DNA of 64,000 nt from assembly GCF_900089495.1 (NCBI RefSeq), contig NZ_LT605203.1, forward strand, positions 2,197,622 through 2,261,621, in the 5' to 3' direction. Positions 35,877-43,926 of this stretch are shown here, piece after piece. The notes beneath the pieces were generated by a model. It was not told the DNA's origin and did not search any database. It saw only the letters and a list, made by a program, of their open reading frames with translations. This stretch comes from Thiomonas sp. X19 (GTDB lineage: Bacteria; Pseudomonadota; Gammaproteobacteria; Burkholderiales; Burkholderiaceae_C). The translations under genes and the position numbers were made by a program. The first letter of the stretch is position 1. Every line of letters begins with the position of its first letter.

Positions 35877-36144
35877 CCGCAGGTGGCGTGTCGATGATCG
35901 CCAGATTCACACCGACTTTTTCGAGCAGCGACAGATGATTGGCAAGACTGGCGATGTCCACCGAAGCGAAGGCGGGTGTTTCCGCCTCGCGCTCATTCCA
36001 CCAGCTCGACAAGCTACCTTGCGGATCTGTGTCGATCAAGGCCACAGGCCCAGCGCCTTTGCTCTCGGACATCACGGCGAGATGCCCGGCCAGCGTGGTC
36101 TTCCCAACGCCTCCCTTTTGACTTGCAAGTACTAGCGTACGCAT
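35781..36144 (-). pseudogene. parA: ParA partition ATPase, duplicated 5' fragment
   Basis: About 121 codons starting M-R-T-L-V-L-A-S-Q-K-G-G-V-G-K-T-T (deviant Walker A), through D-T-D-P-Q-G-S-L-S-S-W-W and I-I-D-T-P-P-A-V-T, ending at A-V-G-S-T-V-E. It is almost the same as the start of parA at 41086-43312. The copy stops where yhaV sequence begins, so it is the scar of a duplication or recombination. Confidence 0.88.
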
Positions 36145-36210
36145 TGACGTATTTCCAGTTTTACGTATTTACGCAGTTGCGCAACTACGTAGTGATGATG
36201 GGCGCATGAG
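36145..36210. repeat. ACGTA/ACGCA iterons upstream of the parA fragment (copy 1)
   Basis: ACGTA, ACGTA, ACGCA and their inverse TACGT around GTTGCGCAAC, then GATGATGGGCGCATGAGG. A second copy lies at 43313-43377 upstream of the other parA. Likely partition centromere/operator. Confidence 0.65.
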
Positions 36211-36473
36211 GATCATGCTGACCTCATTGAGCATTGGGGTATTTCCTTTCGGACGGCACGATACCCCGTGATCCGGCGAAACAACGGCGAACAACGGAGG
36301 TTTAAGAAGGCAAAGAAAAAGCCGTAACCCTCTGATTTCTTAGAAGATCACGGCCTATTTGGAACAATCCAAAACAAGGTGATGGTGGCGGATGGTTGCC
36401 CCTGTGCTGACTTGCCTCCCTAGCTTATGAGCACTGGTGCGGAGTGCTGCGGGTTGGCAATGAACAGTCCGCA

Positions 36474-36842
36474 TCAGACTTTCCGCTTCAAACGCTCCAC
36501 TTCAGTGACGAAGGCCGGGGTCAGTTCCGCAATCAGGGTTTCGATGTCGCGAACCTGATGTTGAACCGTCAGCACCACAATGCCCTGCGGCACAAGGTCA
36601 TATATGACGAAGTGTTGCCGCGCAGGAACCATCAGAAATGGCGCCGAACGGTACTGCCGCAAGCAGCCCTTCTCCGGGTTCGCGGCAGCAACGCCCATGG
36701 CAGCGTACAGATCGTCGAGGTACTGATCAGCAACCACGTCACCCCATTCACGGCACGACCGTGTGTGGATGCGGCGCAAATCCAGCGCCGCATTCCGGGT
36801 CAGCAGGAACGTGGCGGGTGATGGCACGTCATTGCCAGCCAT
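36474..36842 (-). CDS. RelE/ParE-family toxin
   Basis: 122 residues from ATG 36842, overlapping the antitoxin end by 14 bp. ParE-type pattern: A-A-L-D-L-R-R-I-H ... W-G-D-V-V-A-D-Q-Y-L-D-D-L-Y, Y-R-S-A-P-F-L-M-V and H-F-V-I-Y-D-L, with V-L-T-V-Q-H-Q. ParE proteins poison gyrase; some relatives are ribosome-dependent RNases, which cannot be separated here. Confidence 0.85.
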   Translation of the reverse strand: MAGNDVPSPATFLLTRNAALDLRRIHTRSCREWGDVVADQYLDDLYAAMGVAAANPEKGCLRQYRSAPFLMVPARQHFVIYDLVPQGIVVLTVQHQVRDIETLIAELTPAFVTEVERLKRKV

Positions 36843-37098
36843 CGGCTTCCTTGCGGTCGAGTGCCGCCATGTCGGCCTTGAAGGAGCCGCTGGACGCAAA
36901 AGCGCGGCCTGCCGCCAAGTCTCGGTAACCGGAGAGGATGGCGTCCTGCACAAACTGGCTGTCACGCCGTTCCATGTCGCGGCGGATCAGGTCGCGTACG
37001 TATTCGCTGGGTGTTTCGTAAAGACCCGCCTCGCCAACCATTCGATCTACGAATTCAGCCAAGGGTTGCGACAGACGAGCGTTGATGCGTTCGGACAT
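36829..37098 (-). CDS. ParD-family antitoxin
   Basis: 89 residues. RHH start I-N-A-R-L-S-Q-P-L-A-E-F-V-D-R-M-V then Y-E-T-P-S-E-Y-V-R-D-L-I-R-R-D typical of ParD/CopG; a flexible toxin-binding tail follows. First gene of the pair; likely autorepressor at the TTGTCGCA-containing stretch near 37120-37165. Confidence 0.87.
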   Translation of the reverse strand: MSERINARLSQPLAEFVDRMVGEAGLYETPSEYVRDLIRRDMERRDSQFVQDAILSGYRDLAAGRAFASSGSFKADMAALDRKEADGWQ

Positions 37099-37224
37099 GG
37101 GAGTCTCCCGGAGCGATCAGATAGAGATATTGTCGCATAGAAGGCTGTGTTTGTCGCAAATATTGCGCACATAAAAGACGGCGACGGTGCTGGCACTTGA
37201 TTTCGCTCGTTTCTCCCCAAGGAA

Positions 37225-39642
37225 TCAGGAGGAAGCCGTTGTCACGGCACAAATTTCGCTGATTTCGCCAAATTCACGCTGCGCCTCTATGCGGTACCCC
37301 ATCGCCCGGTAGCCGCGCTGCCGCTTATCCCACATCCGCAGCAGTGCCGGGTGACCAGTGTCCACGAAATCGATGATCCGCACGTCGGTTTTGCTGGCAT
37401 GCTCGCGGTGTAGACGCCCGGCGTACTGCTGCAGCGTTCCTTTCCACGACACCGGCATTGCCAGCACCAGTGTGTCGAGCGGCGGGTGATCGAAACCCTC
37501 ACCAACCAGCTTGCCGGTGGAAAGAAGAACGCGCGGCGCGGCGGGCGACAGTGCATCCAGGTCCGCCACCAGCGCCGCGCGCTGCTTCTTGGACATTCGA
37601 CCGTGCAAAACGAAGGGCACCGGCTCCAACCCATCGAGTGCCGCCTTGATCGCATCGAGGTGTTCAGTACGTTCGGTCAGAACCAGCACCTTGCGTCCCT
37701 GCGAGACGGCATCGCGCACCTCGGCGGCGATGTCGTCTGTTCTGGCTTGGTCATTGGCGAGATGCCGAAACACGTCTTGGATGCCTGCATCGGTCGGCAG
37801 GTCGATCCTTGTAAAGCGTGAACGCTGCAGCACTTCGAGATCGTGCGGCGCACCGGCAGGCTTGGCAGCCGTGTAGCGGATCGGCCCGCACTGCATGAAG
37901 ATGATGGGCTGCTGCCCGTCGCGGCGAATCGGTGTCGCCGTCAGACCCAGCACGTATTTGGCCTTGGACCGTTTCAGGATTGCATCGAATGACACTGCGC
38001 CGACGTGATGGCACTCGTCCGCGATCAACTGCCCGTAATTTTCGACCAAGGGATTGATCTCGCCTTGCCGGGAGATGGATTGCATTACGGCGATGTCGAT
38101 TTTGCCGGTGGGTTTGGCTTTGCCACCGCCGATGGTGCCGACCACGCCTTTGCCAACACCCAGAAAAGCCTGCAGACGTTCCTGCCATTGCTTGAGCAAC
38201 TCGGTTCGATGCACCAGCACCAAGGTGTTTACGCCACGGCGCGCGATCATCGCTGCTGCGGTCACGGTCTTGCCAAACGCGGTCGGAGCGCACAGCACCC
38301 CATTGTCGTGACTCAGCATTCCGGCAATTGCGGCCTCCTGGTCAAGGCGCAAAGTGCCGACAAAAGAGACATCAATGGGTTCACCGCCGAAACGCTCATC
38401 ACGCAGGTCGCAGGTGATGCCGTTATCGCGTAGCAGATCCAGCGCGGCATCGAGGCGACCGCGAGGCAAGGCGATGTGCTGCGGGAAATTTTCCGCATTG
38501 CCGATGACGCGTGGCTTGTCCCATACCGACATGCGCATGGCTTGGGCCTTGTAAAACTCCGGATTCTGAAAGGCTGCCAGACGGATCAGGCGATTGGCCA
38601 GAGCCTGCGGCAGTTGCGCCTTCTCAAAATAGACCATGTTCGCCAGCGTCACGGTCAGCGACTTGGGCATCTGCCCGACCAGCTGGTTGTTCGGCGTGCT
38701 CTGCCGCTTCCAAGGTGTGGCGAGGTCTTCATCGTCGATGAAGGTGACGTCCAACGGATGGACGCCACCCGTAGCCCGCAGAATATTCGGCTCGATATCG
38801 TGTGCAGCCATGGGCTGTATCGAGGCGAGGAAACCCCACTGATCGGGATACGGTCGCAGATCGGCATCAACGAAGACGCTGCAGCCACTCTCGCGGCGCC
38901 ACTTCTGCAGCGGCAAGGCGATCAGGTTGCCGAAGCCGCCTTTGGGCATCGTGTCCTGATTCGGGAACAGGCGGTCATAGGATTCCAGCTTCAGTTGCCG
39001 AGTGCGTGAGCACGTATGGCTGATGATCGCCGTGCCCAAACGCCGGGCATCACGTGCAGAAACTCGGCTGGCAAAAAACACCCACGCGTGCGCGCCATTC
39101 CCAGACCGAGAGATTTCCAGCGCAGCCGGAACACCCAGTTCATGGCAGGATCGCATGAAGGCTCGCGCGTCATCGCGCCAGTCGGCCTCGTCAAAATCGG
39201 CGGCCAGAAAATAGCAGGTGTCATCCTCTAGCAGCGGATAGACGCCGACCGTGTGCTCGCCAGCCAGATGGTCGTAGATCACCGCATCCGACAGTGGGAT
39301 CAGCAAGCGGTTGCTGCAATCGCCACATTTGACGCGCGGCTTCTCGCAGACACCGGCGCGCCACTCGTTGGCACAGGCTGGGGCATAGCCAGATTTGCCA
39401 GAGGTCTTGCCTTCCCAGCGGATTGGGTACACATCCGTGCGCCCGCGAAACAGACGACGGAACAATGCCACCTTCTCAGCTGTGGACAACCGGGATGGCT
39501 CTGGCTCCTGTACTGCAACCACAATTGGCTGTGGCGGCACCCGCCATTCGATCCCATGAAATTCGAGCAGTGCGACCAAGCGGGCGTTTTCGGCCTGGAG
39601 GACTTTCATCTCCAAAGCCAGATCGACCTCTGGGCCGTTCAT
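37225..39642 (-). CDS. archaeo-eukaryotic-type primase fused to SF2 helicase (TOTE-conflict-system type)
   Basis: 805 residues. After an N-terminal coiled coil, a zinc knuckle (C90, C99, C106, C109) leads into an AEP-like primase domain with F-L-A-A-D-F-D-E-A-D-W (146-155) and S-G-N-G-A-H (180-185). From about 430 there is a DEAD/DEAH helicase: A-P-T-A-F-G-K-T, A-D-E-C-H-H, L-T-A-T-P and Q-Y-A-G-R-L-H-R-E. This architecture is the one described for TOTE conflict-system primases. The next two genes are coupled by overlaps, so three proteins probably act together. Whether it defends against phage or helps replicate the element is open. Confidence 0.85.
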   Translation of the reverse strand: MNGPEVDLALEMKVLQAENARLVALLEFHGIEWRVPPQPIVVAVQEPEPSRLSTAEKVALFRRLFRGRTDVYPIRWEGKTSGKSGYAPACANEWRAGVCEKPRVKCGDCSNRLLIPLSDAVIYDHLAGEHTVGVYPLLEDDTCYFLAADFDEADWRDDARAFMRSCHELGVPAALEISRSGNGAHAWVFFASRVSARDARRLGTAIISHTCSRTRQLKLESYDRLFPNQDTMPKGGFGNLIALPLQKWRRESGCSVFVDADLRPYPDQWGFLASIQPMAAHDIEPNILRATGGVHPLDVTFIDDEDLATPWKRQSTPNNQLVGQMPKSLTVTLANMVYFEKAQLPQALANRLIRLAAFQNPEFYKAQAMRMSVWDKPRVIGNAENFPQHIALPRGRLDAALDLLRDNGITCDLRDERFGGEPIDVSFVGTLRLDQEAAIAGMLSHDNGVLCAPTAFGKTVTAAAMIARRGVNTLVLVHRTELLKQWQERLQAFLGVGKGVVGTIGGGKAKPTGKIDIAVMQSISRQGEINPLVENYGQLIADECHHVGAVSFDAILKRSKAKYVLGLTATPIRRDGQQPIIFMQCGPIRYTAAKPAGAPHDLEVLQRSRFTRIDLPTDAGIQDVFRHLANDQARTDDIAAEVRDAVSQGRKVLVLTERTEHLDAIKAALDGLEPVPFVLHGRMSKKQRAALVADLDALSPAAPRVLLSTGKLVGEGFDHPPLDTLVLAMPVSWKGTLQQYAGRLHREHASKTDVRIIDFVDTGHPALLRMWDKRQRGYRAMGYRIEAQREFGEISEICAVTTASS

Positions 39643-39974
39643 CCCGCGCGCACCGCAGTGAAGGCCGAGTCATCGCCCAGATGGATGAAGATGCGTCCCT
39701 GCGCCTGATCGCCCGTCACGTCCAGCCAACCGCGTCCGCTCACCGGGTCGTTTTCATCCACGCCCGACCAAGAGAACTCCACACGCGCCACGCCATCAGC
39801 AACGCTGACACGGGCATCGATGTCGCCTTGCACCAGGCCGAACTGGAGCGCGCCGGTCAGATCGTCGCGGAGCGTGATGTGCGCCGGGGCCTCCATATCA
39901 AAGTAGTCGGCATCCCAGACTTCCATGCCGGTGATGCGCCAAGTGCCCAGCACAGCCTTCTTGGTTTTCTTCAT
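39639..39974 (-). CDS. small acidic beta-rich protein coupled to the primase-helicase
   Basis: 111 residues. Starts M-K-K-T-K-K-A-V-L-G-T-W-R-I-T-G-M-E-V-W, then alternating strands, ending G-R-I-F-I-H-L-G-D-D-S-A. No catalytic motif seen. Overlaps the primase-helicase start and the upstream gene stop (both ATGA), so translation is coupled. Confidence 0.7.
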   Translation of the reverse strand: MKKTKKAVLGTWRITGMEVWDADYFDMEAPAHITLRDDLTGALQFGLVQGDIDARVSVADGVARVEFSWSGVDENDPVSGRGWLDVTGDQAQGRIFIHLGDDSAFTAVRAG

Positions 39975-40528
39975 TCCTCACTCGCCAAACCGGCCGCCGA
40001 CCAGAAATGGTCAAAGTCATCGCCTACGCCCCAGCCAACGTTCTGCCCGAGTTGGCGTACTCGGTCGAGCCTGGACAAGAAAGCAGCCTGCTGCGCCTTG
40101 GGCAAGGCCAGCACGTATTTCAGCGCCTGTTCGAACATCCGTACCAGCGCGTCATAGAAGCCTTCGTCGTCCATGCCGCAACCGGCTAGAAAATCGAACA
40201 CTTCCTCGCAGTAAAACACCGTGAGTTCGGCCAAGCCCTCGGGCTGGCCTAGTGCCTTCTTGTAATCGCTGATGGCCTTCTTGGCCTTGCTGACCGAGAT
40301 CGGGTTGCGAAAGTCAGGCGGGTTGATCCATCGGATGATTACATCCTTGAAGGGCTCAAGCGGGTCGTCGCCCAGCCCAAAGCGGGCGTGCAGAAACGCC
40401 TTGTTGTCCTTGCTGGCGGCATACAGGTCTTGCACCAGCCCCAGCAAACCGGCGCGGTCGAAATCGGCCAGCTTTGCTTTGACGTCGCTCCAACTGGGAG
40501 TGGCTTTGGTGGGCTTCTTCGTGGCCAT
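39971..40528 (-). CDS. helical protein of unknown function, first gene of the primase-helicase operon
   Basis: 185 residues from ATG 40528 (M-A-T-K-K-P-T-K). D-V-K-A-K-L-A-D-F-D-R-A-G-L-L-G-L-V-Q-D-L-Y and F-L-H-A-R-F-G-L-G-D-D-P are its clearest motifs; the fold looks all-helical. The open frame continues 25 codons upstream into the start of a different gene (an antitoxin), so a fused longer form could be made. Function unknown. Confidence 0.7.
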   Translation of the reverse strand: MATKKPTKATPSWSDVKAKLADFDRAGLLGLVQDLYAASKDNKAFLHARFGLGDDPLEPFKDVIIRWINPPDFRNPISVSKAKKAISDYKKALGQPEGLAELTVFYCEEVFDFLAGCGMDDEGFYDALVRMFEQALKYVLALPKAQQAAFLSRLDRVRQLGQNVGWGVGDDFDHFWSAAGLASEE

Positions 40529-40603
40529 ATGCGCAAAGGCCGGATCGTTCTGCACGCGCGCGGCCACGGTTTCCTTGAAACCACGGGTCAGTGCCATGTT
40601 CAC
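40529..40603 (-). pseudogene. 5' scrap of a HigA-type antitoxin
   Basis: M-A-L-T-R-G-F-K-E-T-V-A-A-R-V-Q-N-D-P-A-F-A matches the first residues of the small 'addiction module antidote' family. It then runs in frame into the next gene's start. The body of the antitoxin is gone. Confidence 0.6.
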
Positions 40604-40611
40604 TTTCCTTG

Positions 40612-40800
40612 TCAGGTTGATGTCTTGCGGCGTTTATAGTCGTCCCACAGCGCCACCGCTTGGTCGATGTCCTGCTGCTGGCGATTCTTGGTGCCGCCAC
40701 CGATCAGGTTGATGATCTTCAGATCGTCCTCGGCCAGGTCGATACGCAACCCCGGCCCCCAGTCGATCTTGTACTCACCAATCGGATGGCATTCTCGCTG
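40612..40800 (-). pseudogene. RelE/HigB-type toxin, C-terminal half only
   Basis: I-G-E-Y-K-I-D-W-G-P-G-L-R-I and N-L-I-G-G-G-T-K-N-R-Q-Q-Q-D-I-D-Q-A are the C-terminal signature of the Gp49-like addiction-module toxins. The N-terminal half is replaced by the end of the partition gene. Lies just ahead of its antitoxin scrap in toxin-first order. Confidence 0.65.
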
Positions 40801-40804
40801 ACGC

Positions 40805-41089
40805 TTAGGCGCTCGTCTGACCGTTGCACAGAGAGGCTTCCTTGATCCAGAGATCAAGCGCCTCCACAAAGATCTCCTGGCTCTTCTTGTCGAGCTTCAC
40901 GCCCAGGTTCTTCAAGGACTCATACCGTTCCCGGTCAAGCTTGACCGTCAGCGCCTTGTAGTAGCCCGCGGCGGCGGCTTTGGTGCCGGCGCGACCGGTG
41001 TCGTCGTGCAGGACGGCCGGCGATGCGTGGCCCTTCTTGGCGACAAGGCCAGCGGTGAGACTCGCGGTTTTTGCCATTTTGTCGTTCAT
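40805..41089 (-). CDS. small partition protein (centromere-binding, ParB-like role)
   Basis: 94 residues. The C-terminal half Y-K-A-L-T-V-K-L-D-R-E-R-Y-E-S-L-K-N-L-G ... S-Q-E-I-F-V-E-A-L-D-L-W is an RHH-type domain. The Lys/Ala-rich N-terminus (K-T-A-S-L-T-A-G-L-V-A-K-K-G) would stimulate ParA. The start overlaps the parA stop (ATGA). Probably binds the ACGTA iterons. Confidence 0.7.
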   Translation of the reverse strand: MNDKMAKTASLTAGLVAKKGHASPAVLHDDTGRAGTKAAAAGYYKALTVKLDRERYESLKNLGVKLDKKSQEIFVEALDLWIKEASLCNGQTSA

Positions 41090-41697
41090 TTGCGTAGTTG
41101 CGTAGATACGTAGTTCCATAACGCCTCGACCTCGCCGGCAGTGCGGCTGCTAGGGTCAATCTCCTGGGCGGTGCGCCCGTCGATCATCGATGCCGCAAAG
41201 TCGGTGCGCTGGTACAGCGTGACCGGAGCCACGGTGCCATGCTGAGAAAGCGCGATCGCCGCCTCGCCCGTGATCCTGGCCCGCTGCGCTGCGCCATTGA
41301 TCACGAACACCATGCGTTTGCCCACGGCTTCCACCAGCTCCACCGTCGAACCAACAGCGCGGAGATCGTGCGGACTCGGCCTGGTCGGAATCAGAACCAT
41401 GTCTGCCACAGCCAGAACCTTCCGAATCGTTTCGGTGACCGCAGGCGGCGTGTCGATGATCGCCAGATTGACACCGGCCTTCTCAAGCAGCGACAGATGA
41501 TCGGCAAGGCTGGCGATGTCCACCGAAGCGAAGGCGGGTGTTTCCGCCCGGCGCTCGTTCCACCAGCTCGACAAGCTGCCCTGCGGGTCGGTGTCGATCA
41601 AGGCCACAGGCCCGGCGCCTTTGCTCTCGGCCATCACGGCCAGGTGCCCGGCCAGCGTGGTCTTGCCAACGCCACCCTTTTGACTTGCAAGTCCTAG

Positions 41698-43299
41698 GAG
41701 ACTGTCGGACTTTGCGGTCTTCCGGATGAAGACGCTATCCGAGACAATTGCTGCTGCACAACCGAGAGCCCGAGCCGATGAGCCGCTTCGTCCCTGTTGA
41801 CCGAGACACCGCATATCTGTTGCCACCGTCGGTGGACGAATGGCTGCCCACTGATCACTTGGCGCGCTTCGTGGTCGAAGTCATCGAGCAGCTTGATCTG
41901 GGCGATCTGGCCCGACAGTACGCAGGCCGGGGCTCGGCGGCGCACCATCCGGCGGTGCTGCTGGGCCTGCTGATCTACGGCTACGCCAACGGCGTGCACT
42001 CCAGCCGCAAGATCGAGCGGGCGACCTACGACTCGGTGGCGTTCCGCTTTGTTGCGGCCAATACCCACCCCGATCACGACACGCTGGCGACGTTCCGCCG
42101 CCGCTTCTTGAAGGAGGTGGAGGCACTGTTCGTGCAGGTGCTGGTTCTGGCGCGCGAGATGAAGCTGCTCAAGCTCGGACACATCGCGCTGGATGGCACC
42201 AAGATCGACGCCAACGCCAGCAAGCACAAGGCCTTGTCGTGGGCTCATGCCAACAAGATCGAGGCGCAGCTGCGCCAGGAAGTACAAACGCTGCTGGCGC
42301 TGGCAGAGAACAGCGACCGCGCGACGGTACCCGACGGCATGGATGTGCCGGCGGAGATCGCCCTGCGTGCAGATCGCTTGAGCGCAATCGCGCAGGCCAA
42401 GGCCAAGATCGAGCAGCGCGCCAGCGAACGCCATCAGGTCGAGCAGCAGGAGTACGAGGCCAAGACCGCCAAGCGCCAAGCCCAGCGCGAGGCGGGCAAG
42501 AAGCCGCGCGGCAAGGACCCTGAGCCGCCAGAGGCCGGCCCCCGGAGCAGCGATCAGGTCAACCTCACGGATGAAGAGTCGCGCATCATGCCCGTGTCGG
42601 GTGGGGGCTTCGAGCAAAGCTACAACGCACAAGCCGGCGTGGACATCGCGACGATGATGGTGATCACCCAGCATGTGAGCCAGGCATCCAACGACAAGCG
42701 CGAAGTTGTGCCTACGCTGCAGCAGATCCAAGCGTTACCCGCGGTGCTGGGCGAGGTGCACACGCTCATCACGGACAACGGCTTCTTCAGCCAAGCCAAC
42801 GTGATCGCGTGCAACGACGCGGGTATCGAGCCGCTGCTGGCGCTCAAGCGGGAGTCGCATCACACGCCGGTGATGGGGCGCTTTGCACCCGATGTGCCCG
42901 AGCCCCAGACGACGGATCCGCTCGTGCAGATGGCACACCGCCTGGGCACGCAAGCAGGCCGAGCCCTGTACGGCCTGCGCAAGCAGACAGTGGAGCCGGT
43001 GTTCGGCATCATCAAGCAAGTGATGGGTTGGCGCCAGATGAGCATGCGCGGGCTGGCCAAGGCACAAGGCGAATGGAGCTTGGTGACCATGGCTTGGAAC
43101 ATCAAGCGCATGCACGTCCTGCGAGCCGCGTGAGGGCAATAGTGCGCCCCGACCACGCCAAAACCGAGTCCCCAGGCCGCCCCATGTGCCCTCACAGTGT
43201 CTCGCCAACCATCGAGAGCGTTCGATCAGCGCGCCGCTGTCAAAAAAAACGCGTCGCACTGATCAATCGGATTCGCTCGGGTTCAAGTCCGACAGCCTC
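41698..43299. mobile_element. IS1182-family insertion sequence
   Basis: 1602 bp. Inverted ends GAGACTGTCGGACTT and (from 43299 backwards) GAGGCTGTCGGACTT; CTAG duplicated on both sides (41694-41697, 43300-43303). Inserted in the fourth codon region of parA. Confidence 0.93.
41778..43133 (+). CDS. IS1182-family transposase
   Basis: 451 residues from M-S-R-F-V-P-V-D-R-D-T. Conserved P-A-V-L-L-G-L-L-I-Y-G-Y, L-D-G-T-K-I-D-A-N-A-S (first D), T-D-N-G-F-F-S (second D) and V-E-P-V-F-G-I-I-K (E). A basic Lys/Arg/Ala insertion near 210-250 is usual for the group. Intact. Confidence 0.94.
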   Translation: MSRFVPVDRDTAYLLPPSVDEWLPTDHLARFVVEVIEQLDLGDLARQYAGRGSAAHHPAVLLGLLIYGYANGVHSSRKIERATYDSVAFRFVAANTHPDHDTLATFRRRFLKEVEALFVQVLVLAREMKLLKLGHIALDGTKIDANASKHKALSWAHANKIEAQLRQEVQTLLALAENSDRATVPDGMDVPAEIALRADRLSAIAQAKAKIEQRASERHQVEQQEYEAKTAKRQAQREAGKKPRGKDPEPPEAGPRSSDQVNLTDEESRIMPVSGGGFEQSYNAQAGVDIATMMVITQHVSQASNDKREVVPTLQQIQALPAVLGEVHTLITDNGFFSQANVIACNDAGIEPLLALKRESHHTPVMGRFAPDVPEPQTTDPLVQMAHRLGTQAGRALYGLRKQTVEPVFGIIKQVMGWRQMSMRGLAKAQGEWSLVTMAWNIKRMHVLRAA

Positions 43300-43312
43300 C
43301 TAGGGAACGCAT

Positions 43313-43377
43313 TAACGTATTTCCTGTTTTACGTAGTTACGCAGTTGCGCAACTACGTTGTGATGATGGGCGCATGA
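43313..43377. repeat. ACGTA/ACGCA iterons upstream of parA (copy 2)
   Basis: Same arrangement as 36145-36210 with a few base changes, ending in the same GATGATGGGCGCATGAGG. More copies of the TACGTAG-type word lie in the parA/small-gene junction (41092-41120). Candidate parS and operator. Confidence 0.65.
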
Positions 43378-43419
43378 GGTCATGCTGACCGGTGAAATGG
43401 AGCGCGTAGTCGCTCCTGG

Positions 43420-43608
43420 TCACAGGCTGCTGGCGAACTGGCCGAGTCGCTCGATTGCCTCGCCGATTGTTTCCTTCCCTTCGGCGATCAGTTCCAGGTG
43501 TGCCTGGAGGATTCCACAGGCGATACCCCAGCCGCGGCGTTCGCCAATGATTTCCACGGCATCGTTGATGGGGCCGTGGGTCTGGAATTGCGGGGAGTCA
43601 GTCATCAC
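43420..43608 (-). CDS. small protein of the second mobilizable element
   Basis: 62 residues (61 from the second ATG). D-A-V-E-I-I-G-E-R-R-G-W-G-I-A-C-G-I-L-Q-A-H-L-E-L then E-A-I-E-R-L-G-Q-F. Helical; no known domain. Same strand as the replication/regulation genes. Confidence 0.5.
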   Translation of the reverse strand: MMTDSPQFQTHGPINDAVEIIGERRGWGIACGILQAHLELIAEGKETIGEAIERLGQFASSL

Positions 43609-43638
43609 ACTTCTCCTGAGGTGGTTGGGTTTCGCCGG

Positions 43639-43926
43639 TTAGTGACGGTCGTCGATGAATTGGTGGGCTTCGCGGGGATTGCGGATGAGCTGGTCGCGGT
43701 ACTCGACCACCACGGCGTGGCGTTCCCGGATCATGTGGATCGGGTCGCTGACGATGACGGCTCCTGCATGCGGGCCGTTCGGGTTGAAGGGGGTGCGGAC
43801 CTTGTAGCCTGCCGCCTCCAGCAACGCCCGGATGTCTTCGCGCTGCTCAATGCTGTTCACCCCTGCCGTTTGGTGAGGGTCCCCCCGGAGGGATTCGTTG
43901 GTTGTCGGGGTCGTGGTGTCGCGCAT
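43639..43926 (-). CDS. hypothetical protein of the second mobilizable element
   Basis: 95 residues from ATG 43926. E-D-I-R-A-L-L-E-A-A-G-Y-K-V-R-T-P-F-N-P-N-G-P and Y-R-D-Q-L-I-R-N-P-R-E-A-H-Q-F-I. No family recognised. The intergenic DNA on both sides shares the word GGTTGGGTTC. Confidence 0.55.
   Translation of the reverse strand: MRDTTTPTTNESLRGDPHQTAGVNSIEQREDIRALLEAAGYKVRTPFNPNGPHAGAVIVSDPIHMIRERHAVVVEYRDQLIRNPREAHQFIDDRH

Larger units (their letters stand above)
41086..43312 (-). pseudogene. parA: ParA partition ATPase, interrupted by IS1182 after codon 4
   Basis: ATG 43310-43312 begins M-R-S-L; the IS sits at CTAG (43300-43303). The frame resumes at 41697 with L-A-S-Q-K-G-G-V-G-K-T-T and runs to 41086. 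Without the IS it is a complete ParA of about 212 residues, with D-T-D-P-Q-G and I-I-D-T-P-P. A promoter or start inside the IS end could still make it: the open frame extends to 41826. The 5' third is duplicated at 35781-36144. Confidence 0.88.

Noticed and set aside
36230..36473. A further integrase attachment site or small gene
   Set aside because: GATACCCC near 36270 resembles the 33767 repeats but is single; no gene or clear hairpin with a T run was found.
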